A stretch of 64,000 bases of DNA from Thermocrinis ruber (lineage in GTDB: Bacteria > Aquificota > Aquificia > Aquificales > Aquificaceae): the NCBI RefSeq assembly GCF_000512735.1, contig NZ_CP007028.1, positions 124,001 to 188,000 on the forward strand, given 5' to 3'. A program made the translations under genes and the position numbers. Below, piece by piece: positions 35,506 to 44,127 of this stretch. The notes below the pieces were generated by a model. That model was not told where the DNA came from and made no database searches. It saw nothing but the letters and a program-made list of their open reading frames with translations. Position 1 is the stretch's first letter. Each line of letters opens with the position of its first letter.

Positions 35506-36165
35506 ATGGAAGGTTTGAGCGTAAGTCATGTATATACGGGACTTTTGGCGATGGCGATTTCTGTGGTTTTAGTTTTACTTGCAGGCAAACCCTCCATAAG
35601 ACCTACCAAATTCCAAGCCCTTTGGGAGGGATACATAAGGTTTGTTAGGGGTATGGTTATAGAAAACATGGGACATGAGGGTTTAAGGTATGTGCCTCTA
35701 ATATCCGCTATTGGTCTTTTTGTGTTTTTTTCCAACCTTTTGGGAATGGTGCCTGGGCTGGAGGCACCCACCGCTAACGTAAACACCAACTTAGCCCTTG
35801 CCCTAATTGTGTTTCTCTTCTACAACATAGAAGGCTTTAGACTACACGGTGTGGGATATCTAAAGCACTTTATGGGACCCAGTCCTTACTTGGCTCCCGT
35901 TTTCTTTCCCATAGAGGTCATTTCCCATTTGGCAAGACCCATAACCCTAACACTCAGGCTTTTTGCCAACATGAAGGGAGGAGCTATGATTCTGGCAGTT
36001 TTGGTGGGCCTTGTGGTGCAAAACTACCTTATAATGGCCCTCTCTCCTATAGCCCTGCTGTTTATAATCGCTATAAAGTTTTTGGCGGTTTTCATACAGG
36101 CATACATATTTATGATCCTTTCCACCGTTTATTTGGCTGGTGCGGTAGCCCATGAAGAACATTGA
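35506..36165 (+). CDS. atpB: ATP synthase F0 subunit a
   Basis: Membrane proton channel subunit of F1F0 ATP synthase. From ATG 35506 (MEGLSVSH) it has 219 residues and five or six TM helices. The conserved HLARPITLTLRLFANMKGG helix carries the essential arginine, and KFLAVFIQAYIFMILSTVYL is the last helix. An in-frame ATG at 35494 adds four residues but lies in the -10 box. It is followed 26 bp later by atpE; the other ATP synthase genes are elsewhere. Confidence 0.94.
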   Translation: MEGLSVSHVYTGLLAMAISVVLVLLAGKPSIRPTKFQALWEGYIRFVRGMVIENMGHEGLRYVPLISAIGLFVFFSNLLGMVPGLEAPTANVNTNLALALIVFLFYNIEGFRLHGVGYLKHFMGPSPYLAPVFFPIEVISHLARPITLTLRLFANMKGGAMILAVLVGLVVQNYLIMALSPIALLFIIAIKFLAVFIQAYIFMILSTVYLAGAVAHEEH

Positions 36166-36179
36166 AAATTTCATAATAA

Positions 36180-36485
<306 letters not shown>

Positions 36486-36490
36486 GAGGT

Positions 36491-36511
36491 GGGGGCTTGC
36501 TCCCCCCTTTT
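36491..36511 (+). terminator. Terminator after atpE
   Basis: Five G (36491-36495), a 6-base loop and a C run (36502-36507) form a GC-rich stem, followed by TTTT. It lies 5 bp past the atpE stop and should end the atpBE transcript before rpmH. Confidence 0.7.
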
Positions 36512-36525
36512 GGAGGTAAAAGAAC

Positions 36526-36672
36526 ATGGCGACTAAAAGGAATATTACACACCTTTCAAACAGGAAGAGGAGGCGTAAAAGCGGATTTTTGGCACGGATG
36601 TCCTCCAAAAGCGGGAGAAAGATAATAGCAAGAAGGCGCAAGAAAGGCAGAAAGGTGCTTGCACCTAGGTGA
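36526..36672 (+). CDS. rpmH: 50S ribosomal protein L34
   Basis: A 48-residue ribosomal protein. The core [20 protein letters not shown] and [16 protein letters not shown] are unmistakable L34; the N-terminal [10 protein letters not shown] differs from the usual MKRTYQPS start. GGAGGT (36512-36517) is the ribosome-binding site. In most bacteria rnpA follows; here the stop overlaps the GTG of yidD. Confidence 0.95.
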   Translation: MATKRNITHLSNRKRRRKSGFLARMSSKSGRKIIARRRKKGRKVLAPR

Positions 36673-36875
36673 AGAGGCTTGCCATCCTTCTTATAAGGCT
36701 TTGGCAGAGGTTTATCTCTCCTCTGTATCCGCCCTCTTGCCGGTATTACCCCACGTGCTCTGAATATGCTATAATGGCGGTAGAGAAATACGGTGTGATA
36801 AAAGGGATCGCTAAAGCCCTATGGCGCATAGTGAGGTGCAATCCCTTTTCCAAAGGAGGCGTTGATTATCCCTGA
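36669..36875 (+). CDS. yidD: Membrane protein insertion efficiency factor YidD
   Basis: A 68-residue protein that assists YidC-dependent membrane insertion. The signature [20 protein letters not shown] with the three conserved cysteines (the third in [11 protein letters not shown]) is complete. GTG start overlaps the rpmH stop (GTGA), and the stop overlaps the yidC ATG. Its direct junction with rpmH leaves no space for rnpA. Confidence 0.95.
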   Translation: MKRLAILLIRLWQRFISPLYPPSCRYYPTCSEYAIMAVEKYGVIKGIAKALWRIVRCNPFSKGGVDYP

Positions 36876-38380
36876 TGCAAAGGCAGGATATTGACCCTAA
36901 AAAGCTGTTTGCGATCGTTGTTTTGGCAACTCTTTTCATATTTGCTTACCAGGCTTACCTTATCCTTTTCCCTCCGCAGAGTACCAAAAGTCAAGGAAAC
37001 CAGACCATAAAAGAAGAGAAGGCGCCCCAAGAGGTACCTCAGCTCTTGCTGGGAACTACAAGGGAAAAGTTAAAGCCCACAAACCTTGTGAGCTACAAAT
37101 CTGAGAACTTTGAGCTTGTCTTTGCCCAAGAAGGTGGAAGACTGGTTGGATTCAGGGACCTAAAATACAACAGAGAGCTTATTACAGAGGAAGAAAAAAG
37201 GCTAAACCTGTTTCCCCTTGAGGTATTCACTGGGGATCCAAACATTGACCTTGCGCTGAACTCAGAGGGCTATGAGGTAAAGGTAGAGGGCAACAGAATA
37301 AGGCTAAGCCTCAAAAAAGAAAACTGGAGCATAGAAAAGATTTTGGAGGACAAGGGAAATTACTTTGTGCTCTCTGTGGTTGGCAAAAACCTCCCACCTC
37401 TGTTTGTATCCTCCGGTCTTCAGGTAAGGGAAGAGGACTTCTACACCCACTCGGGTCCTGTACTAAAGGTGGGAGAGAGGGTTTTAAGGTTGGAGATAAA
37501 GGACATCCAATCTAAAGAGCTTATAGTTGGAGATATAAAGTTTGCGGGTGTGGAAAGTAGATACTACTTTAAGGGTTTTCAGGGTGATATATCCGCCTCT
37601 GCAGTGTACAGAGTGGGCGAAAAGGATAGCCTAGTTCTTGTTAGGGCAGAAAAACCTCTAAACCTCTACATGGGTGCCAAGGAATACAGCCGTCTAAAGC
37701 CCTTGGGTCTTTCGGATGTTATAGACTATGGTAGCCTCAAGCTTTTGGTAAAACCCCTCTTCCTGTTTATGTATTGGATCTATGAACATCTTAACTCTTG
37801 GGTCTTTTCCATCCTTGCCCTTACCCTTATTGTCAGACTTTTGATGTTTCCCCTTACCTACAAGAGCACCATTTCTATGATGAAGCTTTCGGAGCTTGCA
37901 CCAAAGATGCAACAGCTTAAAGAAAAATACAAAGACGACCCTGTAAAGTTTCAGGAGGAAATGATCAAGCTCTACTCGGAGGTGGGCTTCAACCCTGCTT
38001 CGGGTTGTCTGCCTATACTCTTACAAATACCCGTTTTCTTTGCCCTCTATAAGGTTCTAACCATAACCGCAGACCTACAGCTTGCTAAGTTTTTATGGAT
38101 AGGTAGCTTGGCAGAAAAGGATCCCTTTTATATCTTACCCGTGCTCATGGGAATAACCATGATCGCCCAACAGTTCATAAGCCCATCCCCTGAAAAATCT
38201 CAAAACTTTATGATGTATATATCGTCGGTTGTGTTCACCTTCCTCTTTGCCAACTTTCCTTCCGGTTTGGTACTCTATTGGACCTTTAACAACATCATAA
38301 GCTTGGCTCAGAGCTACATTATAAAGAAGCTAACCACAAAGCCAAAGGTAAAGGAAGGGAAAAAGGGCAAGAAAAAATGA
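36875..38380 (+). CDS. yidC: Membrane protein insertase YidC
   Basis: Inserts and folds inner-membrane proteins, with or without SecYEG. The 501 residues are organised as in Gram-negative YidC: TM1 (about 12-31), a large periplasmic P1 domain (about 50-290) and a C-terminal five-TM core. The core includes SWVFSILALTLIVRLLMFPL, the cytoplasmic coiled loop KMQQLKEKYKDDPVKFQEEM, NPASGCLPILLQIPVFFALY and FPSGLVLYWTFNNIISLAQ. A basic tail ends GKKGKKK. Coupled to yidD upstream and hldD downstream. Confidence 0.96.
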   Translation: MQRQDIDPKKLFAIVVLATLFIFAYQAYLILFPPQSTKSQGNQTIKEEKAPQEVPQLLLGTTREKLKPTNLVSYKSENFELVFAQEGGRLVGFRDLKYNRELITEEEKRLNLFPLEVFTGDPNIDLALNSEGYEVKVEGNRIRLSLKKENWSIEKILEDKGNYFVLSVVGKNLPPLFVSSGLQVREEDFYTHSGPVLKVGERVLRLEIKDIQSKELIVGDIKFAGVESRYYFKGFQGDISASAVYRVGEKDSLVLVRAEKPLNLYMGAKEYSRLKPLGLSDVIDYGSLKLLVKPLFLFMYWIYEHLNSWVFSILALTLIVRLLMFPLTYKSTISMMKLSELAPKMQQLKEKYKDDPVKFQEEMIKLYSEVGFNPASGCLPILLQIPVFFALYKVLTITADLQLAKFLWIGSLAEKDPFYILPVLMGITMIAQQFISPSPEKSQNFMMYISSVVFTFLFANFPSGLVLYWTFNNIISLAQSYIIKKLTTKPKVKEGKKGKKK

Positions 38381-39291
38381 GGGTTCTTATCACCGGTGGT
38401 GCGGGTTTTATTGGCTCCAACCTGGCAAAGGAACTGCAAAACACCTATCCCAAGGCAAAGATTTGGGTTTTGGACAATTTTTCCTCTGGGCACTTTAAAA
38501 ACCTGCTGGGCTTTAAAGGGGAGGTGATCACCGCAGACCTATCGGAGCCATCCCTCTGGGAGTGGCTAAAAAGAAACTTCCACTTTGATGTGGTTTTCCA
38601 TCAGGGTGCAATAACAGACACCACTGTAATGGACCAGTTTAAGATGCTAAGGGTTAATGCAGACAGCATGAGGTTTATACTGGATGCGGTCCTTGCATGG
38701 AATGCAAAGCTCATATATGCCTCCTCCGCCGGCGTCTATGGAAACAGCCCATCACCCATGAAAGAAGGAGAAGGAGAATTTCCAGAAAACCCTTACGGCT
38801 TTTCTAAGTTGATGATGGACCGAATAGCCCTGAACTTCATAGAGGAGAACCCACATATAAAAGTTGTGGGTCTGAGATACTTCAACGTGTATGGACCAGG
38901 GGAAAGCTATAAGGGAAAGACTGCCAGCATGGTCTATCAGCTATACAGACAGATGAAGGAAGGGAAAAGACCGAGGCTTTTCAAGTGGGGAGAGCAGAGG
39001 AGAGATTTTGTTTATGTAAAGGATGTGATAAGGGCAAACCTGCTGGCAATGGAGAGGGATGTTTCTGGTATTTTCAACATAGCTACTGGCGTTGCAAGAA
39101 GCTTTAATGAGATAGTTTCCATTCTAAACCAGCTTTTGGGCACCAACTTAGAACCCGATTACTTTGATTGCCCCTACGACTTTTATCAGAACTACACCCA
39201 GGCGGACATAACCAAGGCAAGGGAGCTTTTGGGCTACGAACCTCAATATAGCTTAGAAGAAGGCATAAAGGATTATCTTAAACATCTGTGA
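38377..39291 (+). CDS. hldD: ADP-L-glycero-D-manno-heptose 6-epimerase
   Basis: Short-chain dehydrogenase-type epimerase for LPS inner-core heptose. The 304 residues have GGAGFIGSNLAKEL (NAD binding), HQGAITDTTVMDQ, the catalytic Y140xxxK144 in NPYGFSKLMMD, RYFNVYGPGESYKGKTAS and QRRDFVYVKDVI. The TDTTVMD and GESYKG elements are specific for HldD over UDP-glucose epimerases. The pathway partners gmhA and rfaE2 are also in this window but not adjacent. It overlaps both neighbours by 4 bp. Confidence 0.88.
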   Translation: MRVLITGGAGFIGSNLAKELQNTYPKAKIWVLDNFSSGHFKNLLGFKGEVITADLSEPSLWEWLKRNFHFDVVFHQGAITDTTVMDQFKMLRVNADSMRFILDAVLAWNAKLIYASSAGVYGNSPSPMKEGEGEFPENPYGFSKLMMDRIALNFIEENPHIKVVGLRYFNVYGPGESYKGKTASMVYQLYRQMKEGKRPRLFKWGEQRRDFVYVKDVIRANLLAMERDVSGIFNIATGVARSFNEIVSILNQLLGTNLEPDYFDCPYDFYQNYTQADITKARELLGYEPQYSLEEGIKDYLKHL

Positions 39292-40268
39292 ACTGGGAAG
39301 AGGTCCTCAACGCCCTTGGAGAGGGGGTTTTGGTTTTAAAAGGTTCAGAGGTAACCTTTGTCAACCGTTTTTTGGTAGAAAACCAGCTTGTTAGAGAAGA
39401 CTGGAAAGGAAAACACTACTACGAGGCAATAAAAAGCCTACCCTTTATATCCATCGTAGGAAGAGCTCTTGGTAAAGACTCTCTTTCTGAGGAATTTCAA
39501 TATCTAGAAAGGTTCTACAGAGTAGTTTCAAAGAGGATAGGCGAGATGCTTGTCTGCGAGGTTTCCGATGTTAGCTCTGTGAGGAAATACGAGCAATCAA
39601 AGAGGGAGTTTGTGGATAACGCCTCCCACGAGCTGAAAACACCCATATCGGTTTTAAGGGGCATAGTGGAAACCCTTTTGGAGGAGGAAGAAGACCAAAG
39701 AAAAAGGCATTTTTTAGAGAAAGCTTTAAGAAGAGTAGAACAGATGCAAAACTTGGTGGAGGACCTGCTAACATTAACCAAGCTTGAATCGGGCAGGGAG
39801 AGGTTAAACCTTTCGGAGTTCAAGCTGAGAGAATTAGTGGAAGAGGTCTACGACAGCCTTGAGCAGGAGTTTGTAAAAAAGGAGGTTAGCTTTGAAAACT
39901 TGGTAAGTGAAGACTTTAAAATGTTTGCAGACAGGCAGAAGCTCTTTTTACTTTTGAGAAATCTTATGGACAACGCGGTAAAGTATAACAAAAGAGGAGG
40001 GAAAGTGTGGGTGCGGGCAAAAAAGGAGGGAAATAAACAGATCCTAGAGGTTGAAGACACGGGCATAGGCATTCCACCGGAGCATGTTCCCTTCATATTT
40101 GAGAGGTTTTACAGGGTAGATAAAGGAAGGTCTAGAGAAATGGGTGGCACAGGCTTGGGACTTTCCATAGTAAAGCACATTGTTTTTTTGCACGGAGGGG
40201 AGATAATGGTTCATTCTGAACCCGGAGAGGGAAGTAGGTTTTCTATCGTGATACCAATGTACAATTAA
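39288..40268 (+). CDS. PhoR-like sensor histidine kinase (no TM)
   Basis: A 326-residue kinase. Residues about 1-95 form a PAS-like sensor domain without any TM helix. The dimerisation domain has the phospho-acceptor H114 in FVDNASHELKTPI; the ATPase domain has LLRNLMDNAVKYN (N box), EDTGIGIPPEHVPFIFERFY (G1/F) and GGTGLGLSIV (G2). The order and SHELKTP...FIFERFYRVD pattern is that of PhoR. No response regulator is adjacent, but phoU with a Pho-box-like promoter lies 3 kb downstream. GTG start overlaps the hldD stop. Confidence 0.85.
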   Translation: MNWEEVLNALGEGVLVLKGSEVTFVNRFLVENQLVREDWKGKHYYEAIKSLPFISIVGRALGKDSLSEEFQYLERFYRVVSKRIGEMLVCEVSDVSSVRKYEQSKREFVDNASHELKTPISVLRGIVETLLEEEEDQRKRHFLEKALRRVEQMQNLVEDLLTLTKLESGRERLNLSEFKLRELVEEVYDSLEQEFVKKEVSFENLVSEDFKMFADRQKLFLLLRNLMDNAVKYNKRGGKVWVRAKKEGNKQILEVEDTGIGIPPEHVPFIFERFYRVDKGRSREMGGTGLGLSIVKHIVFLHGGEIMVHSEPGEGSRFSIVIPMYN

Positions 40269-40295
40269 ATATAAAATTAAGAAGGAGGATTTAAC

Positions 40296-40790
40296 TTGGA
40301 ATTAGACATAGTTCAGTATGATTTGGATGAGGCTACAAAAAATAGGCTTGAAAATGTCATTAAGAATTTTGTGTCTAAAAGCGGTTCTATGCTGGCAGTT
40401 CTCTGCGACGATGCAGGACGGGTACTATCCTACGATTCAAGGGTGCCTTTGGAAGAGTATAAATCGGAGTTCATTACCAGTATAGTCAGCGGTATATTTG
40501 GTGCTTCTTTGGAAATGTCCAAGCTGTTAGAACTGGAAGAACTGGACCTTATTCAGTTTGAAGGTAAGACCCTTAATGTGATCATAAAGCATATAAAACC
40601 AAGGTTCTTGCTTGGCGTTTTGGTTAAGAAAACAACCTCTATAGGAACTGTCCGTTTGTTTCTGAAGGAGGCGAGCGTTGAATTGGAAGAAATCCTAAAG
40701 GAAATGAAGAGTATACCCCAAAAGACAATAAAGATAGATGTAGAAACCTTGGAAGAGAAGTTGCGTGAGATAATAGGAGGCATTGAATGA
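40296..40790 (+). CDS. Roadblock/LC7 (MglB-like) domain protein
   Basis: A 164-residue protein; about 15-120 look like a Roadblock/LC7 domain (KSGSMLAVLCDDAGRVLSYD then strands and a long helix SIVSGIFGASLEMSKLL), the fold that in MglB acts as GTPase-activating partner of MglA. The C-terminal 40 residues are a helical extension. The start is TTG at 40296, chosen because AAGGAGG (40282-40288) sits seven bases upstream. A TAAAAT at 40272-40277 could give the operon its own promoter. The stop overlaps the GTPase start (ATGA). Confidence 0.7.
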   Translation: MELDIVQYDLDEATKNRLENVIKNFVSKSGSMLAVLCDDAGRVLSYDSRVPLEEYKSEFITSIVSGIFGASLEMSKLLELEELDLIQFEGKTLNVIIKHIKPRFLLGVLVKKTTSIGTVRLFLKEASVELEEILKEMKSIPQKTIKIDVETLEEKLREIIGGIE

Positions 40791-41356
40791 AGTTAAAAAT
40801 AGTTTATTTTGGGTCCAGTTTGGCTGGTAAAAGCACTAATATAAAACATCTTTATTCTATTTTGAAAGAAAAGAATATGGTAAAGGGTGACCTAATTACT
40901 GTGGAAACTGAAGAAAACAGGACACTTTTTGTAGAAATGTTCATAAGCAGTATAAACCTGTTTGGTATAGATCTTGAAATAAAGCTTTTAACCACACCAG
41001 GTCAATTTAGACTACATCCTTTAAGAAAAGCCATAATGAAGGGTGTAGATGGGTTGGTGTTCGTGGTAGATAGCAGTGCAGAAAGGGAGCGTATAAACTT
41101 CTTAGTTATGAGGGAAACAGCTGCAGTTTTGAAGGAGATGGGAGAGGACCTTTTAAATTTTCCTGTGGTTGTTCAGTATAACAAGAGGGACCTACCGGAC
41201 GCTATGGATATAGATACTATGGAGATGATGTATAATCCGTGGGGCACTGATTATGTTGAAGCAGTTGCCATAGAAGGAAAGGGAGTGCTGGAAACCTTTA
41301 TAAAAATTGTAAGAAACGTGCTTATAAGTAAAAATGCAAAGGATAGAGTTGTATAA
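40787..41356 (+). CDS. MglA-like small Ras-type GTPase
   Basis: A 189-residue GTPase. The P-loop is GSSLAGKST (9-17), switch II region LLTTPGQF (67-74) carries the PGQ of MglA/Arf-like proteins, and the base-specificity motif is YNKRDLP (132-135 NKRD). MglA family members act as polarity or motility switches together with Roadblock proteins. The preceding gene is such a protein, and the two are translationally coupled; the following gene starts 23 bp inside this one. Bases in this stretch are visibly A+T-rich. Confidence 0.85.
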   Translation: MKLKIVYFGSSLAGKSTNIKHLYSILKEKNMVKGDLITVETEENRTLFVEMFISSINLFGIDLEIKLLTTPGQFRLHPLRKAIMKGVDGLVFVVDSSAERERINFLVMRETAAVLKEMGEDLLNFPVVVQYNKRDLPDAMDIDTMEMMYNPWGTDYVEAVAIEGKGVLETFIKIVRNVLISKNAKDRVV

Positions 41357-42488
41357 AGATTTAAACTTAGAAAGCGTAAATTTGAAAGAAATATTCAGGG
41401 AAATTCAGGATAAATCGGAATCTGGTTATTTAAAGATAACATACTGGGATCAGGAGGATTATATATTCTACGCAGGCGGTAAGCCAATAGGCGGAGCTAC
41501 CTACGACAGACAGGGTAGGAAAATGACACTTGATTATCTGAATTATAGGATAAGAAACTATAACGGTACTCTTTCATTTTATAAACTTCCTACACTGGAA
41601 GTTCTTGTTTTTAAGTATAAAGAGTTAAAATTTCCAACACCTTACAATTTTGTTTCTTACGGTGACGAATTTTTGGCACCAGTAAAAACTACCATGGTAG
41701 ATCCAAACAGGGTTCTACAGCAGGTAAAGAGGTCCCATCTGAATGGTTATATTGTAATTGGCGACGATGAAAATTATAAGTGTATGCTATTCTTGCAAGG
41801 AGGAAACTCCATTGCCTTTTATAATGGTAAGCAGTTTATAAGGAAAGGCAATGTAAGATTTTCTGTAAAACGGGAGACAGATTATGTTGGTGTTTATTCT
41901 ACAGAACCTGAGTTCTCTTTGTTGCTTTCCTGTATGGACACCTTAAAACTTGATGAGGAGTATGATTTTAAAAGCAAGGAAGAGCTGGAAGCTATTGAAA
42001 AAAGTATAACTTCAAGAAAATCTACTTGTCTATTGGATGCCACTTTGAGCAACGGAGACAGGCTTTACCAGTTCTTTTACAGCGGAGCTTTCATTGTAAG
42101 AATACTTCACAGCAGGGAAGAACTGGCTTCAGCAAGCAGAATTGATATAAAACCTGGCACGGAAAATAGGCTCAAGGTTTTTTCTATAGATGTTCCCTTG
42201 GAGATTGGAAGTGTTAATGTTGAGTTTGTATATGAGGATGCAGATAGAAAGGTATATACTTCCTATGTACCAGAGGATAAGGTCACAAAGCTCAAGAAAT
42301 TTTTTATAGAGGAGATTGGTCCGATAGGTAGTTTCCTTTGGAACAGAATACTTAAAAGTAATGGTTTAGACGAAGCAAAGCTTAGCAAGGACGATTTTGA
42401 AAAGTTGGTAAATATACTCAGGGATGAAATACCTGATGAGAGGCATAGAGATAAATTCATTGAAAAAGTAAGGAGGTTAGAAACATGA
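41334..42488 (+). CDS. PATAN/DUF4388-like two-repeat protein, possible GTPase effector
   Basis: No firm family. The 384 residues contain two similar units: SGYLKITYWDQEDYIFYAGG near 31-50 and NGYIVIGDDENYKCMLFLQGG near 137-157, the pattern of DUF4388/PATAN domains seen in bacterial signalling proteins. A beta-rich middle follows. The C-terminal helical part (EEIGPIGSFLWNRIL...LSKDDFEKLVNIL) resembles the small helical domain that ends several PATAN proteins with GTPase partners. Overlaps of 23 bp (upstream) and 4 bp (downstream) tie it to the operon. Confidence 0.6.
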   Translation: MQRIELYKDLNLESVNLKEIFREIQDKSESGYLKITYWDQEDYIFYAGGKPIGGATYDRQGRKMTLDYLNYRIRNYNGTLSFYKLPTLEVLVFKYKELKFPTPYNFVSYGDEFLAPVKTTMVDPNRVLQQVKRSHLNGYIVIGDDENYKCMLFLQGGNSIAFYNGKQFIRKGNVRFSVKRETDYVGVYSTEPEFSLLLSCMDTLKLDEEYDFKSKEELEAIEKSITSRKSTCLLDATLSNGDRLYQFFYSGAFIVRILHSREELASASRIDIKPGTENRLKVFSIDVPLEIGSVNVEFVYEDADRKVYTSYVPEDKVTKLKKFFIEEIGPIGSFLWNRILKSNGLDEAKLSKDDFEKLVNILRDEIPDERHRDKFIEKVRRLET

Positions 42489-43387
42489 AGTTTATACCGC
42501 CAAAAAGTATAAGATGGAAGGTAGGTCTGCCAATGCTTTTTGTAGGCTTGGTATCTGGCTTGGGAGTTGGTTATTACACCTATAAACAGGAGGTGGATAA
42601 CGCCAAGCTCTTAGCCCAAGAGAAAATAAAGATAGCCTTGACTTTTTCAAAGGCCTCAAGGGCTTATGTAAGGGAAGTTCTAAGACCAAAAATAGACCAG
42701 CTTTTAGCTTCTGCCTCTGGATGTATAAAGGAGGACTTTATTTTAGAAGCTCAATCCTCCAGCTTTTTTACTGCATCCATATTCAGGGCGGTAAGTGAGG
42801 AATTGCCAGACTTTAAGCTAAGGCAGGTGGCGTTCAATCCAATAAACCCCAAAAACAACCCGGACGAAACCGAAGCCAAAATAATAGCCTTTTTAAGACA
42901 AAATTTAGCTAAGGAATACTCTGGTGTGATTGAGAAGGGAGGAGATAGATACTTTTTTTACGCTTCCGCAGTAGTGGTAGAGAGCGGATGTCTCAAATGC
43001 CACTATTCCATAGAAGCAATGCCAAAAGCTTTACAGGCTATTTACAAACCAACTCAAGATCCAAAGTGGGAGGTGGGAAAAGTGCAAGGTGCGGTGGTTG
43101 TTTCTATGCCCTTTGAGAAGGTTATTCTGAGAGCTCAGTTGGAAGGTTTAAAAAATGGACTTCTAGTGTTTGGAGTGTTCTTTGGTATAACCCTCTTGCT
43201 GTTGATAGTCCTTGATAGATTGGTGTTTAGACCTTTGGAACTTCTTGAAAGGAAGGCAGAGGAAATAGCTAAGGGTAATGTGGATGAACCAATTGAAATA
43301 AAAGGAGAAGACGAGATTGGCAGGCTGGCACAAGCCTTTGAAAGGATGCGTGTAAGCATAAAGAAGGTTATGGACCTGCTAAAGTAA
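42485..43387 (+). CDS. Membrane c-haem (DUF3365-like) sensor with HAMP, no output domain
   Basis: A 300-residue membrane protein. TM1 (about 13-31) and TM2 (about 224-245) flank a periplasmic domain with a single covalent-haem motif CLKCH (169-173), in the context of the DUF3365/Tll0287-like PAS domain (RQVAFNPINPKNNPDETEAK). A cytoplasmic HAMP helix pair (LERKAEEIAKGNVDEPIEIK, then DEIGRLAQAFERM) ends the protein at 300, with no kinase, cyclase or chemotaxis domain. It is the last gene of the Roadblock-GTPase-PATAN operon, overlapping by 4 bp. A redox, NO or CO sensor is plausible. Confidence 0.8.
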   Translation: MKFIPPKSIRWKVGLPMLFVGLVSGLGVGYYTYKQEVDNAKLLAQEKIKIALTFSKASRAYVREVLRPKIDQLLASASGCIKEDFILEAQSSSFFTASIFRAVSEELPDFKLRQVAFNPINPKNNPDETEAKIIAFLRQNLAKEYSGVIEKGGDRYFFYASAVVVESGCLKCHYSIEAMPKALQAIYKPTQDPKWEVGKVQGAVVVSMPFEKVILRAQLEGLKNGLLVFGVFFGITLLLLIVLDRLVFRPLELLERKAEEIAKGNVDEPIEIKGEDEIGRLAQAFERMRVSIKKVMDLLK

Positions 43388-43390
43388 TTT

Positions 43391-43424
43391 CTTAACAGAT
43401 TTTTAACAATGCTGACGTTATAAT
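43391..43424 (+). promoter_or_regulatory. Pho-box-like promoter of phoU
   Basis: Two TTAACA hexamers (43392-43397 and 43403-43408) repeat with an 11-bp period. A TATAAT box lies at 43419-43424, ten bases after the second repeat, and no -35 hexamer is present. This is the layout of PhoB/PhoP-activated promoters, in which the repeats replace the -35. GGAGGT (43432-43437) precedes the phoU ATG at 43444. Confidence 0.6.
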
Positions 43425-43443
43425 TCTACCTTGGAGGTTTGGC

Positions 43444-44127
43444 ATGAAGCTACATGCGGAGATAGAAGAGACAAAACAGCTCGTTCTAAAAATGGCAGAG
43501 CTTGTACGGACTGCGGTTGATAAGGCTATAGACTCTTTGAATAAGCAGGATGTCAACTTGGCGGAGGAGATCATAAAGGGGGATGATGCCATAGACCAGT
43601 TGGAAGTGGAGATAGAAAGGCGTTGTATAAGGATGATTGCCCTCTATCAGCCGGAGGCGGTGGACCTCAGGCTAATAATGGGTATGTACAAGGTGGTTTC
43701 CGATTTGGAAAGGATAGGGGATGAAGCGGAAAATATAGCACAAAGGTCAATTTTATTGGCGCAGGAGCCTCCACTGAAGCCTTACGTAAATCTAACCTTG
43801 ATGGCAAACACCGTGAAAACCATGATTGAGGATGCGGTAATTAGCTTTTTCCACAGGGATGTGGAGCTTGCAAAGAAGGTTATAGAAAGGGACGATATGG
43901 TGGATGAGCTATACCATCAGTTGGAAAGGGAGCTGATAACCTACGTCATGGAGGACCCAAGAAATATAAAAAGGGTTATAAGCCTTTCCTTTGTGGCAAG
44001 ACACTTTGAGAGAATGGCAGACCACGCAGAAAACATTGCAGAAATGGCCATTTATTGGTCTGAGGGAGAGCTAATAAAGCATCAGCATATAGTGGAGAGG
44101 AAGGCAAAAGAGGAAAAGGCTGAGTGA
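43444..44127 (+). CDS. phoU: Phosphate uptake regulator PhoU
   Basis: Cytosolic negative regulator of the Pho response and phosphate transport, 227 residues. The two three-helix repeats are clear: about 1-110 with RCIRMIALYQPEAVDLRLIM and ELERIGDEAENIA-type sequence (DLERIGDEAENIAQRS), and about 115-220 with SLSFVARHFERMADHAENIAE, both metal-binding E/D-rich motifs. No pst transporter genes follow, unusual for phoU. GTGA overlap with tmk. Confidence 0.93.
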   Translation: MKLHAEIEETKQLVLKMAELVRTAVDKAIDSLNKQDVNLAEEIIKGDDAIDQLEVEIERRCIRMIALYQPEAVDLRLIMGMYKVVSDLERIGDEAENIAQRSILLAQEPPLKPYVNLTLMANTVKTMIEDAVISFFHRDVELAKKVIERDDMVDELYHQLERELITYVMEDPRNIKRVISLSFVARHFERMADHAENIAEMAIYWSEGELIKHQHIVERKAKEEKAE

